Assembly (NCBI GenBank): GCA_902791865.1 | Contig: CADAXK010000003.1 | Coordinates: forward strand, 186,001 to 250,000 | From: an uncultured Bacteroidia bacterium | GTDB lineage: Bacteria > Bacteroidota > Bacteroidia > Bacteroidales > ML635J-15 | Reading direction: 5' to 3' | DNA length: 64,000 nucleotides | Part shown: piece after piece, positions 27,784-37,203 of the stretch | Layout: each line of letters begins with the position of its first letter | Position numbering within the stretch: position 1 is the first letter of the stretch | Position numbers and translations under genes: made by a program | The notes under the pieces: model-generated | Databases searched by the model: none | What the model was told of the DNA's origin: nothing | The model's input: the letters and a program-made list of their open reading frames with translations, nothing else

Positions 27784-29322
27784 ATGCTGGTAAAGACTTT
27801 CGGCAGTGCCGTCGACGGAATAAATGCGCAGACCATAACCATTGAAGTCAACGTTTCCAATGGGGCAAAGTTTTACCTCGTTGGATTGCCAGACAATGCC
27901 ATTAAGGAAAGTCAGCAACGCATGATAAGTGCCATGAATAACAATGGGTATAGGTGGCCGGGCAGACGGATTGTCATAAATATGGCACCTGCCGACATGC
28001 GCAAGGAAGGTGCGGCCTACGACCTGCCGATGGCTATTGGTGTACTTGCAGCATCGGAACAGATGTCTGCCGATTTGCTTGACAAGTACATGATAATGGG
28101 TGAACTATCGCTCGATGGCAGTGTAAAGCCGATAAAAGGAGCTTTGCCGATTGCAATTAATGCCAAGGAAGCGGGTTTTGAGGGAATTATCCTCCCTGTT
28201 GAAAATACTTTGGAGGCTGCCGTTGTTGATGGAATAAAGGTGTATGGCGTACATAATATTACCGAAATCGTTGATTTCCTTAATGGTAGTCGCGAATTGG
28301 AGCGCGTGACTGTTGACCTTGAAGCCGAATTCAAGAAATCGCTTTCCGACAACGATTTGGATTTTGCCGATGTGAAAGGTCAGGAAAATGTAAAACGAGC
28401 CCTTGAAATTGCTGCCGCTGGCGGTCACAACATAATAATGATAGGTCCTCCGGGCTCGGGAAAGACTATGCTTGCAAAACGAATTCCTTCTATACTTCCA
28501 CCTTTGAGCCTTGATGAGGCTATCGAAACTACTAAGATACATTCGGTAGCAGGCAAGACAGAGGCTGGACATTCGCTGATGTTACGCCGCCCGTTCCGCT
28601 CACCGCATCATACGATTTCGGACGTTGCATTGGTAGGCGGTGGAACTTATCCTCAGCCAGGGGAAATTTCACTCGCGCACAATGGGGTGCTCTTTCTAGA
28701 TGAACTTCCTGAATTCAAACGCACTGTCCTTGAAGTTATGCGTCAGCCATTGGAAGACAGGATTGTAACCATTTCGCGAGCCAAATTTACGGTGGAATAT
28801 CCGGCAAGTCTTATGCTTGTGGCTTCGATGAACCCTTGTCCTTGTGGCTACTACAACCATCCCGAAAAGGAATGTACTTGTACGCCTATGGCTGTGCAGA
28901 AATATATGAGCAGGATTTCGGGGCCGCTGCTCGACCGTATCGATATTCACCTTGAGGTTACGCCAGTGAAGTTTGAGAAACTTGCCGATACTCAGCCTGC
29001 CGAACATAGTTTCGAAATACAGAAGCGTGTGATTGAAGCCCGCAAGGTTCAGGCAATGCGGTTTGCAAAGAGCAAGAAGATATATTGCAATGCACAAATG
29101 TCATCGAAGCAGATACGCGAGTTCTGCAAACTTGATAGCACTTGCATTTCGTTGCTCAAGACTGCAATGGACAGGCTTCATCTTTCAGCCCGTGCATACG
29201 ACCGTATTGTTAAGGTTGCCCGTACCATTGCCGACCTCGAACATAGCGATGACATTTTGCCAGCACACATAGCAGAGGCTATTCAGTACAGAAGTCTTGA
29301 CAAAGAAACTTGGGGATTATAA
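27784..29322 (+). CDS. comM: YifB/ComM family Mg-chelatase-like AAA+ ATPase
   Basis: 512 residues, full length. The N-terminal Lon-protease-like fold (about 1-170; [22 protein letters not shown]), Walker [21 protein letters not shown], Walker [11 protein letters not shown], and the arginine-rich [20 protein letters not shown] insert characteristic of this family are all present. ComM is a hexameric helicase promoting branch migration during natural transformation; in Bacteroidota the physiological role is less studied. The gene has no neighbouring competence genes. Confidence 0.93.
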   Translation: MLVKTFGSAVDGINAQTITIEVNVSNGAKFYLVGLPDNAIKESQQRMISAMNNNGYRWPGRRIVINMAPADMRKEGAAYDLPMAIGVLAASEQMSADLLDKYMIMGELSLDGSVKPIKGALPIAINAKEAGFEGIILPVENTLEAAVVDGIKVYGVHNITEIVDFLNGSRELERVTVDLEAEFKKSLSDNDLDFADVKGQENVKRALEIAAAGGHNIIMIGPPGSGKTMLAKRIPSILPPLSLDEAIETTKIHSVAGKTEAGHSLMLRRPFRSPHHTISDVALVGGGTYPQPGEISLAHNGVLFLDELPEFKRTVLEVMRQPLEDRIVTISRAKFTVEYPASLMLVASMNPCPCGYYNHPEKECTCTPMAVQKYMSRISGPLLDRIDIHLEVTPVKFEKLADTQPAEHSFEIQKRVIEARKVQAMRFAKSKKIYCNAQMSSKQIREFCKLDSTCISLLKTAMDRLHLSARAYDRIVKVARTIADLEHSDDILPAHIAEAIQYRSLDKETWGL

Positions 29323-29435
29323 TAAGTAGTTGTTATCAATTGAGGTAGAAATATTTTCTCTCAAAAAACAACTCGGCTATAGTCTGGAATTCAACTGATT
29401 TTCTGGAAGTTTTATTTATAATCAAGTAAAAAAAA

Positions 29436-29734
29436 GACCGTCATTACTTGCTTCGCTGCGTGAGCTAAAGGTTCCACAAGTCAGAATGTTTTTAAAAGCC
29501 GAAGGCAGAGCAAACTTGTTTGATATGTTAAGGCGCATAAAAACATCTGCAAGGCAAACATACACGTGTTGTAATGTTCGACTATGTGGAACTCCATCAC
29601 GAAACGAAGTGAGTAATCTCCTTCTATGTACAAATAAGAGATTCCGTATAAGTGAACTCACAAGCAACGTTCCTTATGCTGTTCGTTCTACTTTACGGAC
29701 CCTTTAGAGCACGAAGCTTGCGAGTAATGACGGC
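29436..29734. mobile_element. MITE-like element with imperfect terminal inverted repeats
   Basis: The 513-base gap between yifB and def contains a 299-base unit whose ends are inverted copies: left GACCGTCATTACTTGCTTCG plus CTGCGTGAGCTAAAGGTTCC (29436-29475), right GGACCCTTTAGAGCACGAAG plus CTTGCGAGTAATGACGGC (29697-29734), with several mismatches. The interior has no gene; it includes GAGTAATCTCC and AGAGATTCC words related to the ends. No flanking target duplication is obvious. The remaining gap is AT-rich and shows short AATCGTAAATC-type repeats at 29808-29838. Confidence 0.55.
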
Positions 29735-29835
29735 AAGGAGTTGGCAAAAAAATAAGAATAATTTCAGTTGCCTGTAAAACTAAAGCCAATACTTTTACCA
29801 TTGACAATCAATCGTAAATCTAAAATCTAAAATCG

Positions 29836-30387
29836 TCAATTCATCTTGACTCTATAGCTTGTCTTTACCTTCCCGCGAGAAATGTCGTTGAGACGGCTTT
29901 TTAGAAAACGCTTGCGGATTGGGTTTATCTTGTCGCAGAAGACTATGCCCTGCAGGTGGTCGAATTCGTGTTGCACAACGACAGCCCTGTTGCCAGACAA
30001 CTTTTCGGTTACTTCCTCAAAATTTTCGTTCAGGTAGGTGACTGTTATGTCGTTGTAGCGTGTGACATTCTCGTGAATGTCGGGAACACTTAGGCAACCT
30101 TCCTCAAAAACAATCTTCTTGGTGCCTTCAAATGTGACTTTGGGATTTATCATCACTCGTTTGAAATCCTTGCAAATAGGGTCATCCTCGGCAAATGGCG
30201 ATGCATCAATTACAAGTAGGTTAATGTTGAGTCCAATCTGCGGTGCTGCAAGTCCAACACCTCTCGATTGGTACATTGTCTCAAACATGTTTTCGATAAG
30301 TTGCTTTATTTCAGGATAGTCCTTGTCGATATCCTCTGATTTTTTCCTGAGAATCGGGTTGCCGTATAAAAGTATTGGAAGTATCAT
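29836..30387 (-). CDS. def: Peptide deformylase
   Basis: Removes the formyl group from nascent N-terminal fMet. 183 residues with all three motifs: GVGLAAPQIG, EGCLSVP and QHEFDHLQG, giving the Cys and two His metal ligands and the catalytic Glu. It overlaps ruvX by 4 bases and ends the operon fmt-ruvX-def, pairing the formylating and deformylating enzymes. Confidence 0.97.
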   Translation of the reverse strand: MILPILLYGNPILRKKSEDIDKDYPEIKQLIENMFETMYQSRGVGLAAPQIGLNINLLVIDASPFAEDDPICKDFKRVMINPKVTFEGTKKIVFEEGCLSVPDIHENVTRYNDITVTYLNENFEEVTEKLSGNRAVVVQHEFDHLQGIVFCDKINPIRKRFLKSRLNDISRGKVKTSYRVKMN

Positions 30388-30809
30388 AGTTTTGAAAATT
30401 TTTCTTGTTCCATGTATGATTGAAGTATTATGGTCGCACTGATTTTATCGACCATTGTCTTGTCGCGCCGCTGTTTTTTCGTTGTTCCGCCATCAATCAT
30501 TGCCTGAAATGCCAGTTTAGATGTGAATCGTTCATCGACAGGGATAAAAGTCAAGTTCGGAAAGACTTTTTTCAGGCGGTTTAGTATTGGCGTTATGTAT
30601 TGCATCGACTCCGATGGCGAATTGTCCATCTGCGTTGGTTGTCCGTAGATTATCTTCTCTACATCATTTTTTGAAATGTATTCGGTAAGGAACTTTTCCA
30701 ATTCGCCGGAAGGAACGGTTTCAAGGGCAGTGGCAATGATTCTGCTGGGGTCGGTTACTGCGACTCCTGTCTTTTTGCGTCCTATGTCCAATGCCAAGTA
30801 GCGTCCCAT
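30384..30809 (-). CDS. ruvX: YqgF/RuvX family RNase H-fold nuclease
   Basis: 141 residues, RNase H-like. YLALDIGRKKTGVAVTDPS carries the first catalytic Asp; KIIYGQPTQMDNSPSE and VDERFTSKLA supply the others. The family includes a predicted Holliday-junction resolvase and a 16S rRNA 5'-end processing enzyme. It overlaps both neighbours (1 base with fmt, 4 with def). Confidence 0.93.
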   Translation of the reverse strand: MGRYLALDIGRKKTGVAVTDPSRIIATALETVPSGELEKFLTEYISKNDVEKIIYGQPTQMDNSPSESMQYITPILNRLKKVFPNLTFIPVDERFTSKLAFQAMIDGGTTKKQRRDKTMVDKISATIILQSYMEQEKFSKL

Positions 30810-31747
30810 TATTTGTCGGTGTTAAATTTGAATCCGTTGAGGAAATCCCTTATTGCCATGCGTTTCTTGCCTTGCATCTGCAGTTCGAGTATGGAAACGA
30901 AGCCATCCTGAGTTGCAACTTTCAGGAACGACTTGTTGTCGGAAACGAATGCGCCTGCATTAAGGTCGTGTTTTTCAACGCTGTACGATGAGGTGAATAT
31001 TTTTGCGGTAATCTCGTCTTTCAAATAGCACCATGCAGCAGGATAAGGCGAAAGTCCGCGTATTAGGTTGTGAATGTCAACGGATTTTGCATTCCAGTTT
31101 ATCTGGCAGAATTCCTTTGTGATTTTTGGTGCTGGGTGCAAGCCTACGGTACGGATTGAATCCTGTTCAATAGCGTTTACATTTCCTTCTGAGATTATGT
31201 CAACAGTCTTGCAAACAGCCTCGGCACCGATGAACATCAGCTTGTCGTACAAAGTTCCGATGTTGTCCTCCGGTTCGATTGGGCATTTCTCCTGCATTAT
31301 TATTTTGCCGGTATCGATTTGCTCATCGATGTAGAAGGTTGTGATTCCTGTTTCGGTTTCGCCGTTGATTATGGCGTGGTTAATCGGGGCTGCTCCACGG
31401 TAGTCGGGGAGAAGTGCTGCATGAAGGTTTATGGTTCCGCGCTTGGGCATTGCCCACACTTCCTTTGGGAGCATGCGGAAGGCAACGACCACAAACAAAT
31501 CGGCATTTATTTCCTTTAGTTGTGCTAGAAATTCTGCTGATTTCAGTTTTTCGGGCTGTAGAATTGGCAGATTGTGTTCTAGCGCAAATTTCTTTACATC
31601 CGAAAACTGTATGTTCTTTCCTCGTCCTGCAGGCTTGTCGGGAGTTGTGACAACGGCTTTCACATTGTAGCCCTTGTCAAGCAAGGTTTTCAGCGATGTG
31701 ACCGCAAATTCGGGCGTACCCATGAATATGATTGGAATGTCTGTCAT
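30809..31747 (-). CDS. fmt: Methionyl-tRNA formyltransferase
   Basis: Formylates initiator Met-tRNA using 10-formyl-tetrahydrofolate. 312 residues. IIFMGTPEFAVTSLKTLLD opens the formyltransferase domain; NLHAALLPDYRGAAPINHAIINGE is the catalytic signature (Asn, His); the C-terminal OB-like domain follows from about 205. It lies 3 bases after a SUMF1 lipoprotein gene, suggesting one transcript. Confidence 0.97.
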   Translation of the reverse strand: MTDIPIIFMGTPEFAVTSLKTLLDKGYNVKAVVTTPDKPAGRGKNIQFSDVKKFALEHNLPILQPEKLKSAEFLAQLKEINADLFVVVAFRMLPKEVWAMPKRGTINLHAALLPDYRGAAPINHAIINGETETGITTFYIDEQIDTGKIIMQEKCPIEPEDNIGTLYDKLMFIGAEAVCKTVDIISEGNVNAIEQDSIRTVGLHPAPKITKEFCQINWNAKSVDIHNLIRGLSPYPAAWCYLKDEITAKIFTSSYSVEKHDLNAGAFVSDNKSFLKVATQDGFVSILELQMQGKKRMAIRDFLNGFKFNTDK

Positions 31748-31750
31748 GGC

Positions 31751-32632
31751 TTATTCTGCTGTCATTGCAAGTCTGAATCCGTAGGGACCTCCGCAGGTGC
31801 TTGGCGTGCGCGAGTATCTGTACGATACGCGGCTGAACTTTTCGTTTAGGAAAGAACTGCCACCACGGACTACAATGTATTTGTTTTCTATCTCATCGTT
31901 TACATCTGAGGCTTCGCTGCCGAAGTTGCTGTACCAGGTGCTGCACCATTCGTAAACATTTCCGCTCATGTCGAAAATGCCGAGTTCATTGGCTTTTTTC
32001 TTGCCAACCGGTTGTGTTGCATAGTTGCTGTTGGCATCGTACCATGCGACTTCGGTAATTACGTTGCTACCTGAATACTTTGAGCCTCTCGACAGGTTTC
32101 CGCCTCTTGCAGCGTATTCCCATTCGGTTTCGCTGGGCAGGCGTACATTATTGCCGCTCTTTTCGCTAAACCACTTGCAGTATTCCTTGGCATCGTTCCA
32201 ACTTACATGGGCTACGGGATGGTCGTATTCCTGCTTGTCGTAAAGTGTTCCCTGCGAATTGAAGCGCCAGTTGACACCTTTTTTGTACGATTTCATACCA
32301 TCGGCACAGATAAGGCTCGAATCCGACTTCTCGGCATCGGTCTTGTAGCCCGTTTCTTCAATGAACTTTGCAAACTGCTCAACGGTAACCTCGTATTTGC
32401 CAATGTAGAAGTCCTTTACTGTTTCTTCGTGGGCAGGTTTTTCATCGTTGTAGCAGTCGTTGCTTTGTTCTTCGGTACATCCCATTGTGAACGTTCCACC
32501 TTCAACGAAGACAAATTCTGTGTTGCAGAGGTTCATCTCGTGGTTTGCACCATCAGTTTTTTCCTCGTTGTGGCATGCGCAAGCGAAAATCAAGCAGGTT
32601 ATAACTGCAAAAAGCAGACTGTAATTCTTCAT
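31751..32632 (-). CDS. SUMF1/FGE-domain lipoprotein
   Basis: 293 residues. Lipobox region LIFACACHNEEK at the N-terminus. The rest is a formylglycine-generating-enzyme-like fold: FVEGGTFTMGCTEEQSND, YIGKYEVTVEQFAKFIEETG, HPVAHVSWNDAKEYCKWFSE, RLPSETEWEYAARGG, DMSGNVYEWCSTW, VVRGGSSFLN and YGFRLAM. The catalytic cysteine pair of true FGE is not clearly present, so it is more likely a structural or binding member, as many T9SS-related SUMF1 proteins are. It follows the next SUMF1 gene by 6 bases. Confidence 0.85.
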   Translation of the reverse strand: MKNYSLLFAVITCLIFACACHNEEKTDGANHEMNLCNTEFVFVEGGTFTMGCTEEQSNDCYNDEKPAHEETVKDFYIGKYEVTVEQFAKFIEETGYKTDAEKSDSSLICADGMKSYKKGVNWRFNSQGTLYDKQEYDHPVAHVSWNDAKEYCKWFSEKSGNNVRLPSETEWEYAARGGNLSRGSKYSGSNVITEVAWYDANSNYATQPVGKKKANELGIFDMSGNVYEWCSTWYSNFGSEASDVNDEIENKYIVVRGGSSFLNEKFSRVSYRYSRTPSTCGGPYGFRLAMTAE

Positions 32633-32638
32633 TTTGCT

Positions 32639-33331
32639 TTATTTTTCCAAAACAACCCTGAACCCGTAGTTGAAATACTTGATTCCCAATGAGAAGTCGC
32701 TGCGGAATGAAATTCTGCAGAAGTTGGAGTTTACGGCGCAGCTTCCACCGCGGAGCACATAGCTGTAGCCAATGACTTCGCCCTGTGGATTCTTGAGTTC
32801 GTTGCGGCACCATTCGTAAACATTTCCGCTCATGTCGTAAATGCCGAGTTCATTGGGTTTCTTTTTTCCAACCTGATGAGTTTTGCCATCGCTGTTCTTG
32901 TCGTACCAAGCAACCTCGTCGATGTCGTTGCTACCAGCGTACTTGGAGTTTTTCTGTGGTTTCAAAACACCGCCGCGAGCTGCATATTCCCATTCGGCTT
33001 CGGATGGCAGACGATACTTTTTGCCAGTCTTCTTGTTCAATGTTTCGATGAACTTGTTTACATCTTCGGCACTTACGCGCTCAACTGGGCATGAGTCGCA
33101 GTCCTTGAAATAGCTAGGATTTGAACCCATTACCTCGCGCCACTGCTCCTGAGTAATCTCAAATTTGCCAATGTAGAAGTCCTCAATGGTAATCTGGTTG
33201 GATGACTTCATCTCGTTGCTACCAGTGTTGAATTTTCCTCCTTTGACGAGAACTGTCTCAATGTCAATGTTTTGTGCTATTGCAAATGCAGAAATTGCTA
33301 TTGCTGTCAATATTAAAAATGTTTTCTTCAT
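32639..33331 (-). CDS. Secreted SUMF1/FGE-domain protein
   Basis: 230 residues, signal peptide FAIAQ. Compact SUMF1 fold: GGKFNTGSNE, DFYIGKFEITQEQWREVMGS, CPVERVSAEDVNKFIETLNK, RLPSEAEWEYAARGG, DMSGNVYEWCRNE, VLRGGSCAVN and YGFRVVLEK. It lacks the sulfatase-activating active site as far as I can see. First gene of the putative operon SUMF1-SUMF1-fmt-ruvX-def. Confidence 0.85.
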   Translation of the reverse strand: MKKTFLILTAIAISAFAIAQNIDIETVLVKGGKFNTGSNEMKSSNQITIEDFYIGKFEITQEQWREVMGSNPSYFKDCDSCPVERVSAEDVNKFIETLNKKTGKKYRLPSEAEWEYAARGGVLKPQKNSKYAGSNDIDEVAWYDKNSDGKTHQVGKKKPNELGIYDMSGNVYEWCRNELKNPQGEVIGYSYVLRGGSCAVNSNFCRISFRSDFSLGIKYFNYGFRVVLEK

Positions 33332-33350
33332 TGTGTTAAAATTTAGGCAT

Positions 33351-33358
33351 CAAAGATA
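33351..33358 (-). promoter_or_regulatory. -7 promoter element TATCTTTG of the SUMF1-fmt-ruvX-def operon
   Basis: Minus-strand exact element 20 bases before ATG 33331. The surrounding TATCTTTGATGCCTAAATTT is repeated at the CotH gene (37196), so it is a duplicated promoter. Confidence 0.7.
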
Positions 33359-33404
33359 ATACAAATAATTGACAATGTATAATTGACAATTGATAATTTG
33401 TGTT

Positions 33405-33422
33405 GACACGGCGCGCCATGTC
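33405..33422. repeat. Palindrome GACACGGCGCGCCATGTC
   Basis: 18 bp with one mismatched pair around a GGCGCGCC centre, flanked by TTGACAATTGATAATTTG and TTGAATTTTAAATCATTG simple repeats. Member of the dispersed palindrome family seen at 42954 and 63515. Confidence 0.65.
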
Positions 33423-33488
33423 TCCACAGATTATTGAATTTTAAATCATTGAATTTTCAAATCATCAAATTGTCAAACAGCAATTAAA

Positions 33489-35339
33489 TTATCGAATCTT
33501 CACCACCTTCTGTGTCTTCTCGCCAACCTTTACAATGTATGTGCCTTGTGGAAGATTTTGGATGTCAATGTTGTGTATGTTCTCTCCTTCATCGCAGAAA
33601 ACAATGTCGGAATAAACTGTACGGCCTTGCAGGTCGAATATGTCAATTCGGGTAAGTCCCCATTGTGTGTTGGGTATGCTGATGTTGATGAAGTCGGCTG
33701 TTGGATTTGGGAAGCATTTTATTTCCGAATCAACAGTATTTTGCATTAATGATACCGGAATTAAATCTTCAATGACATCAACAACTTTCGTAGGTCTTAA
33801 TAGTAAAAATGTATCTATATCTGATAGTGCTTCTGTCCACGATTCGTAGTTTGAAGGATAGTTGAACCGATTTATCTGGTTTTGTATTTCACCATTTATT
33901 TCTGTTGATATTTGTTCCAAGTATGGTTTTGTGTTTATGTATTTGAAAGTAGTTTGCTGAAGTTCGTGCAGACGGTCAAGAAACCTTGTACAAAAAGTTC
34001 GGTTGGTCAAAAGTTTCCTGAACATCAATGTAGAAAGTTCGTCTGCTGGCCATGTTTCGTCACCAGTATATGTTGCGTAATAGAATGAATTAAGGTCTAC
34101 TGAGTTTAAAGCGGCATCACCATCATAGAAAATCCATCTCCATGGACCATCCAGATATTGCCAGCATTTCATGTTGTTGGCTGGCCAATCGTAGTTCGCA
34201 ATAAAAAGTTCGTAGATTTGATAGTCGATAAAGCTTTCCATGTCAATGCGACTGCATATCTGGTTGTAGTTTTCTGTATCCGAGAAATTTGCATTATTTA
34301 CCCATTCCATCAATTGGTAAAAATTTTCGGGATTTCCTGCTTCGACAAGTGTTGCCCAGTTGCCCATCATATTGAAGTTGTCAGCTTCCAGTTCAAAGTG
34401 GTTTTCAAGGAAACGTTCATCAATTTTTTCCTGTATGAAATAGATGCCCCAATATTCTCCATTAATGTATACAGTGCAAGGACGTGTGTCTGGTGATTCT
34501 ACATTCAGGCTTTTGGCAATCTTGCAGCATACATAGTCTTGTACCCCAGCATCTGTCCATGAACATTTTATGGGTTTCAGAACCAAGCGCTTGAATTTGT
34601 TTATGTCGGAAGTTTCAAAGACTTTGCACTTGAACCTTTTTTTGCCGTATTCGTCTCGCGCGTAGAGGCTTAGCCCTTTCTGCTGGAATCTCCGCGAATT
34701 GCCTCCGTGTGTTCTAAGTCCTGCTATCTGGTTTAATGAAGAAGGAATGTTGTGAATATAGTACTCGACATTGCATTTCCGTTCCCAATTCCTGCCTTTT
34801 ATGTAATAGTTACCTGTCCATTCTGGGTTAGACGGATTATAATGGATGCCTGGAATAAATATTCCTGTTCTGTAATCAAACAATGCTGTACTATCGGCAC
34901 AAATTGAAACTACAGGAAGACCGTGATTGTTAAAACCTAAAGAACTAATACAATATGAATTTGTTATAATGTCACTGATTATGCTGTCGTTATTGTCGAA
35001 TGTGGCAGCACGTATTACAATGCATTTTTGAATCGTATCGGGGACATAAAAGTTGTCTGGAGCATTCCTTATTTTGTATATGTCTGACTGAGAATACAGG
35101 TTTTCGTCAAGATGTAGCGGTTGTGTGTAGAGATATGATTGTGTGGTTGGTGTGTTGCCATTGGTCGTGTAATATATCTTGTTGTTGGGATTGTTGCAAG
35201 ATAGTGTCAGGTCGAAGCTGTTTTCGTAGAAACCACCTGTAGCAGAATAGATTACAGTGTCGGATTGGGAATAAATGTTGAAAATAAAATTTACGATTGA
35301 CGAAGTACGATTTACGATTGATTTAACTTGCAGATTCAA
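33489..35339 (-). CDS. CotH-like T9SS protein, copy 1; N-terminus doubtful
   Basis: Order: a chitobiase/Fn3-associated beta domain (DTVIYSATGGFYENSFDLTL, KIYYTTNGNTPTTQSYLYTQ), a CotH kinase-like domain (RTHGGNSRRFQQKGLSLYAR, VYINGEYWGIYFIQEKIDER, NNMKCWQYLDGPWRWIFYDGD), and a type IX sorting domain (CFPNPTADFINISI, DLQGRTVYSD, LPQGTYIVKVGEKTQKVVKIR). CotH proteins phosphorylate surface proteins in Bacillus spores. The first 20 residues of the frame are translated intergenic repeat and no signal peptide precedes FNIYSQSD, so the true start is unclear and the gene may be 5'-truncated. It is a tandem paralog of 35384-37198. Confidence 0.75.
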   Translation of the reverse strand: MNLQVKSIVNRTSSIVNFIFNIYSQSDTVIYSATGGFYENSFDLTLSCNNPNNKIYYTTNGNTPTTQSYLYTQPLHLDENLYSQSDIYKIRNAPDNFYVPDTIQKCIVIRAATFDNNDSIISDIITNSYCISSLGFNNHGLPVVSICADSTALFDYRTGIFIPGIHYNPSNPEWTGNYYIKGRNWERKCNVEYYIHNIPSSLNQIAGLRTHGGNSRRFQQKGLSLYARDEYGKKRFKCKVFETSDINKFKRLVLKPIKCSWTDAGVQDYVCCKIAKSLNVESPDTRPCTVYINGEYWGIYFIQEKIDERFLENHFELEADNFNMMGNWATLVEAGNPENFYQLMEWVNNANFSDTENYNQICSRIDMESFIDYQIYELFIANYDWPANNMKCWQYLDGPWRWIFYDGDAALNSVDLNSFYYATYTGDETWPADELSTLMFRKLLTNRTFCTRFLDRLHELQQTTFKYINTKPYLEQISTEINGEIQNQINRFNYPSNYESWTEALSDIDTFLLLRPTKVVDVIEDLIPVSLMQNTVDSEIKCFPNPTADFINISIPNTQWGLTRIDIFDLQGRTVYSDIVFCDEGENIHNIDIQNLPQGTYIVKVGEKTQKVVKIR

Positions 35340-35383
35340 TCTTTCAAATCATCAAATCATCAAATTACAAACAAGCAATTAAA

Positions 35384-37198
35384 TTATCGAATCTTCACCA
35401 CCTTCTGTGTCTTCTCGCCAACCTTTACTATGTATGTGCCTTGCGGTAGATTTTGGATGTCAATGGTAAAAATGTTCTCGTCTTCATCGCAGAAAACAAT
35501 GTCGGAATAAACTGTACGGCCTTGCAGGTCGAATATGTCAATTCGGGTAAGTCCCCATTGTGTGTTGGATATGCTGATGTTGATGAAGTCGACTGTTGGA
35601 TTTTGATAGCATTTTATTTCTGAGTCAATAGTATTTTGCATTAAAGACATTGGAATAAAATGTTCAAGGTCATCGATTATTTTTGTTGGACGGGTGTTTA
35701 AAAATGTATCTATTACGGCAATGTCATTAATATGATATTCATAAACAGGGTAATTAAATCTATTCATTTGATTTTGTAGTTCTCTGCTTATTTCATTGAT
35801 TATTTGTTCCATGTAAATCTTTGTATTGGCATATTGAAATGAAGTTTCAGCCAATTCGTGGAACCGGTTAGAAAATTTCTGGCAGAATGTTCTATTGGTT
35901 ATAAGTTTGCGAAATAGCAGTGTGGATTTTTCATTTGTAGGCCATTCGAAGTCGCTAGTATCGATAATGTGCCAAAATGAACTTGAATGTAAATATCTAA
36001 GTGTGCCGTCGCCATCAAAGAAAATCCATCTCCAAGGACTATTAATGTCTTGCCAGCATTTCATGTTGTTGGCTGGCCAGTCGTAGTTGTCTGTGAAAAG
36101 TTCAAGAGCAAAATAGTCTATAAAACAATCTATATCTATCATTTGGCAAAGTGATTCATAATTTTCACGCTGTGATATGTCTGAGTTTCTTATCCATGAC
36201 ATCATACGAACAAAATTCTCTGGATTTCCAAAGTTTACTTTGTCAAACCAATCTTCCATTATGTTATAATTGTCTGATTCTGAATTGAAATGGTTTTCAA
36301 GGTATCTCTCATCTGCTTTTTCTTGCAGATAGTATATGCCCCAGTATTCACCATTTAGATATACGACACAGGGACGCGTATCAAGTGATTCTACATTTAA
36401 TTCTTTTGCAATTTTTTGGCATATATAGTCTTCAATTCCAGCATGTGTCCATGAACATATTATCGGTCTTATAACCAAATGTTTGAATTTGTTTATGTCT
36501 GATGTTGCAAAAACCTTGCATTTGAAACGCTTTTTCCCGTATTCTTCTCTTGCATATAGACTAAATCCTTTTTGCTGGAGTTTCCGTGTTGCATTTCCGT
36601 GTATTCTTATTCCTGCAATTTGATTTAATGAAGAGGTATCGTGCATATAATATTCAATGTTACATATTCTTTCCCATTCTCTGCCTTTTTGGAAGTAGTT
36701 CCCAGATTTCTCTATTGATGGATCATAATGTATTCCAGGAATAAATATGCCAGTTTCGTAATCGAACAATGCTGTACTATCGGCGCAAATCGAAATTGTA
36801 GGAAGTCCATTGTTATCGGCTCCTAATGAACTTATGAAGTAGGAATTCGTCATTACATCGCTGATTATGTTGTCATTACTGTCAAATGCAGCAGCGCGTA
36901 TGACAATGCATTTTTTGATTTCGTTTGGTTCATACCATGATGAGTCTGGGGTATTTCTTATTTTGTATATGTCTGACTGCGAATACAGATTTTCGTCAAG
37001 GTGTAGCGGTTGTGTATAAAGATATGATTGTGCGGTCGGAGTGTTTCCGTTGGTAGTGTAATATATTTTGCTGTTGGGATTGTTGCAAGATAGTGTCAGG
37101 TCGAAGCTGTTTTCGTAGAAACCACCTGTAGCAGAATAGATTACAGTGTCGGATTGGGAATAAATGTTGAATATATTCCGTATAAATTTAGGCATCAA
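35384..37198 (-). CDS. CotH-like T9SS protein, copy 2; start doubtful
   Basis: Same architecture as copy 1: chitobiase-like domain, CotH domain (RIHGNATRKLQQKGFSLYAR, VYLNGEYWGIYYLQEKADER, NMKCWQDINSPWRWIFFDGD) and sorting domain ending VKVGEKTQKVVKIR. Both ends are nearly identical to copy 1 at DNA level while the middle differs, suggesting duplication then conversion or divergence. The only in-frame ATGs (37190-37198) sit in a consensus -7 element (37196-37203), so the transcript would start after them. No signal peptide is visible, yet the T9SS domain requires Sec export. Possibly a 5'-damaged pair. Confidence 0.75.
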   Translation of the reverse strand: MMPKFIRNIFNIYSQSDTVIYSATGGFYENSFDLTLSCNNPNSKIYYTTNGNTPTAQSYLYTQPLHLDENLYSQSDIYKIRNTPDSSWYEPNEIKKCIVIRAAAFDSNDNIISDVMTNSYFISSLGADNNGLPTISICADSTALFDYETGIFIPGIHYDPSIEKSGNYFQKGREWERICNIEYYMHDTSSLNQIAGIRIHGNATRKLQQKGFSLYAREEYGKKRFKCKVFATSDINKFKHLVIRPIICSWTHAGIEDYICQKIAKELNVESLDTRPCVVYLNGEYWGIYYLQEKADERYLENHFNSESDNYNIMEDWFDKVNFGNPENFVRMMSWIRNSDISQRENYESLCQMIDIDCFIDYFALELFTDNYDWPANNMKCWQDINSPWRWIFFDGDGTLRYLHSSSFWHIIDTSDFEWPTNEKSTLLFRKLITNRTFCQKFSNRFHELAETSFQYANTKIYMEQIINEISRELQNQMNRFNYPVYEYHINDIAVIDTFLNTRPTKIIDDLEHFIPMSLMQNTIDSEIKCYQNPTVDFINISISNTQWGLTRIDIFDLQGRTVYSDIVFCDEDENIFTIDIQNLPQGTYIVKVGEKTQKVVKIR

Positions 37199-37203
37199 AG
37201 ATA
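37196..37203 (-). promoter_or_regulatory. -7 element TATCTTTG overlapping the CotH copy-2 start
   Basis: Minus strand. The sequence TATCTTTGATGCCTAAATTT equals the promoter of the SUMF1 operon (33339-33358). It overlaps the ATG that the open frame would use. Confidence 0.6.

Noticed and set aside
31751..33331. Sulfatase-activating FGE enzymes
   Set aside because: The fold is present but the catalytic cysteine pair is not evident and no sulfatase gene is nearby.
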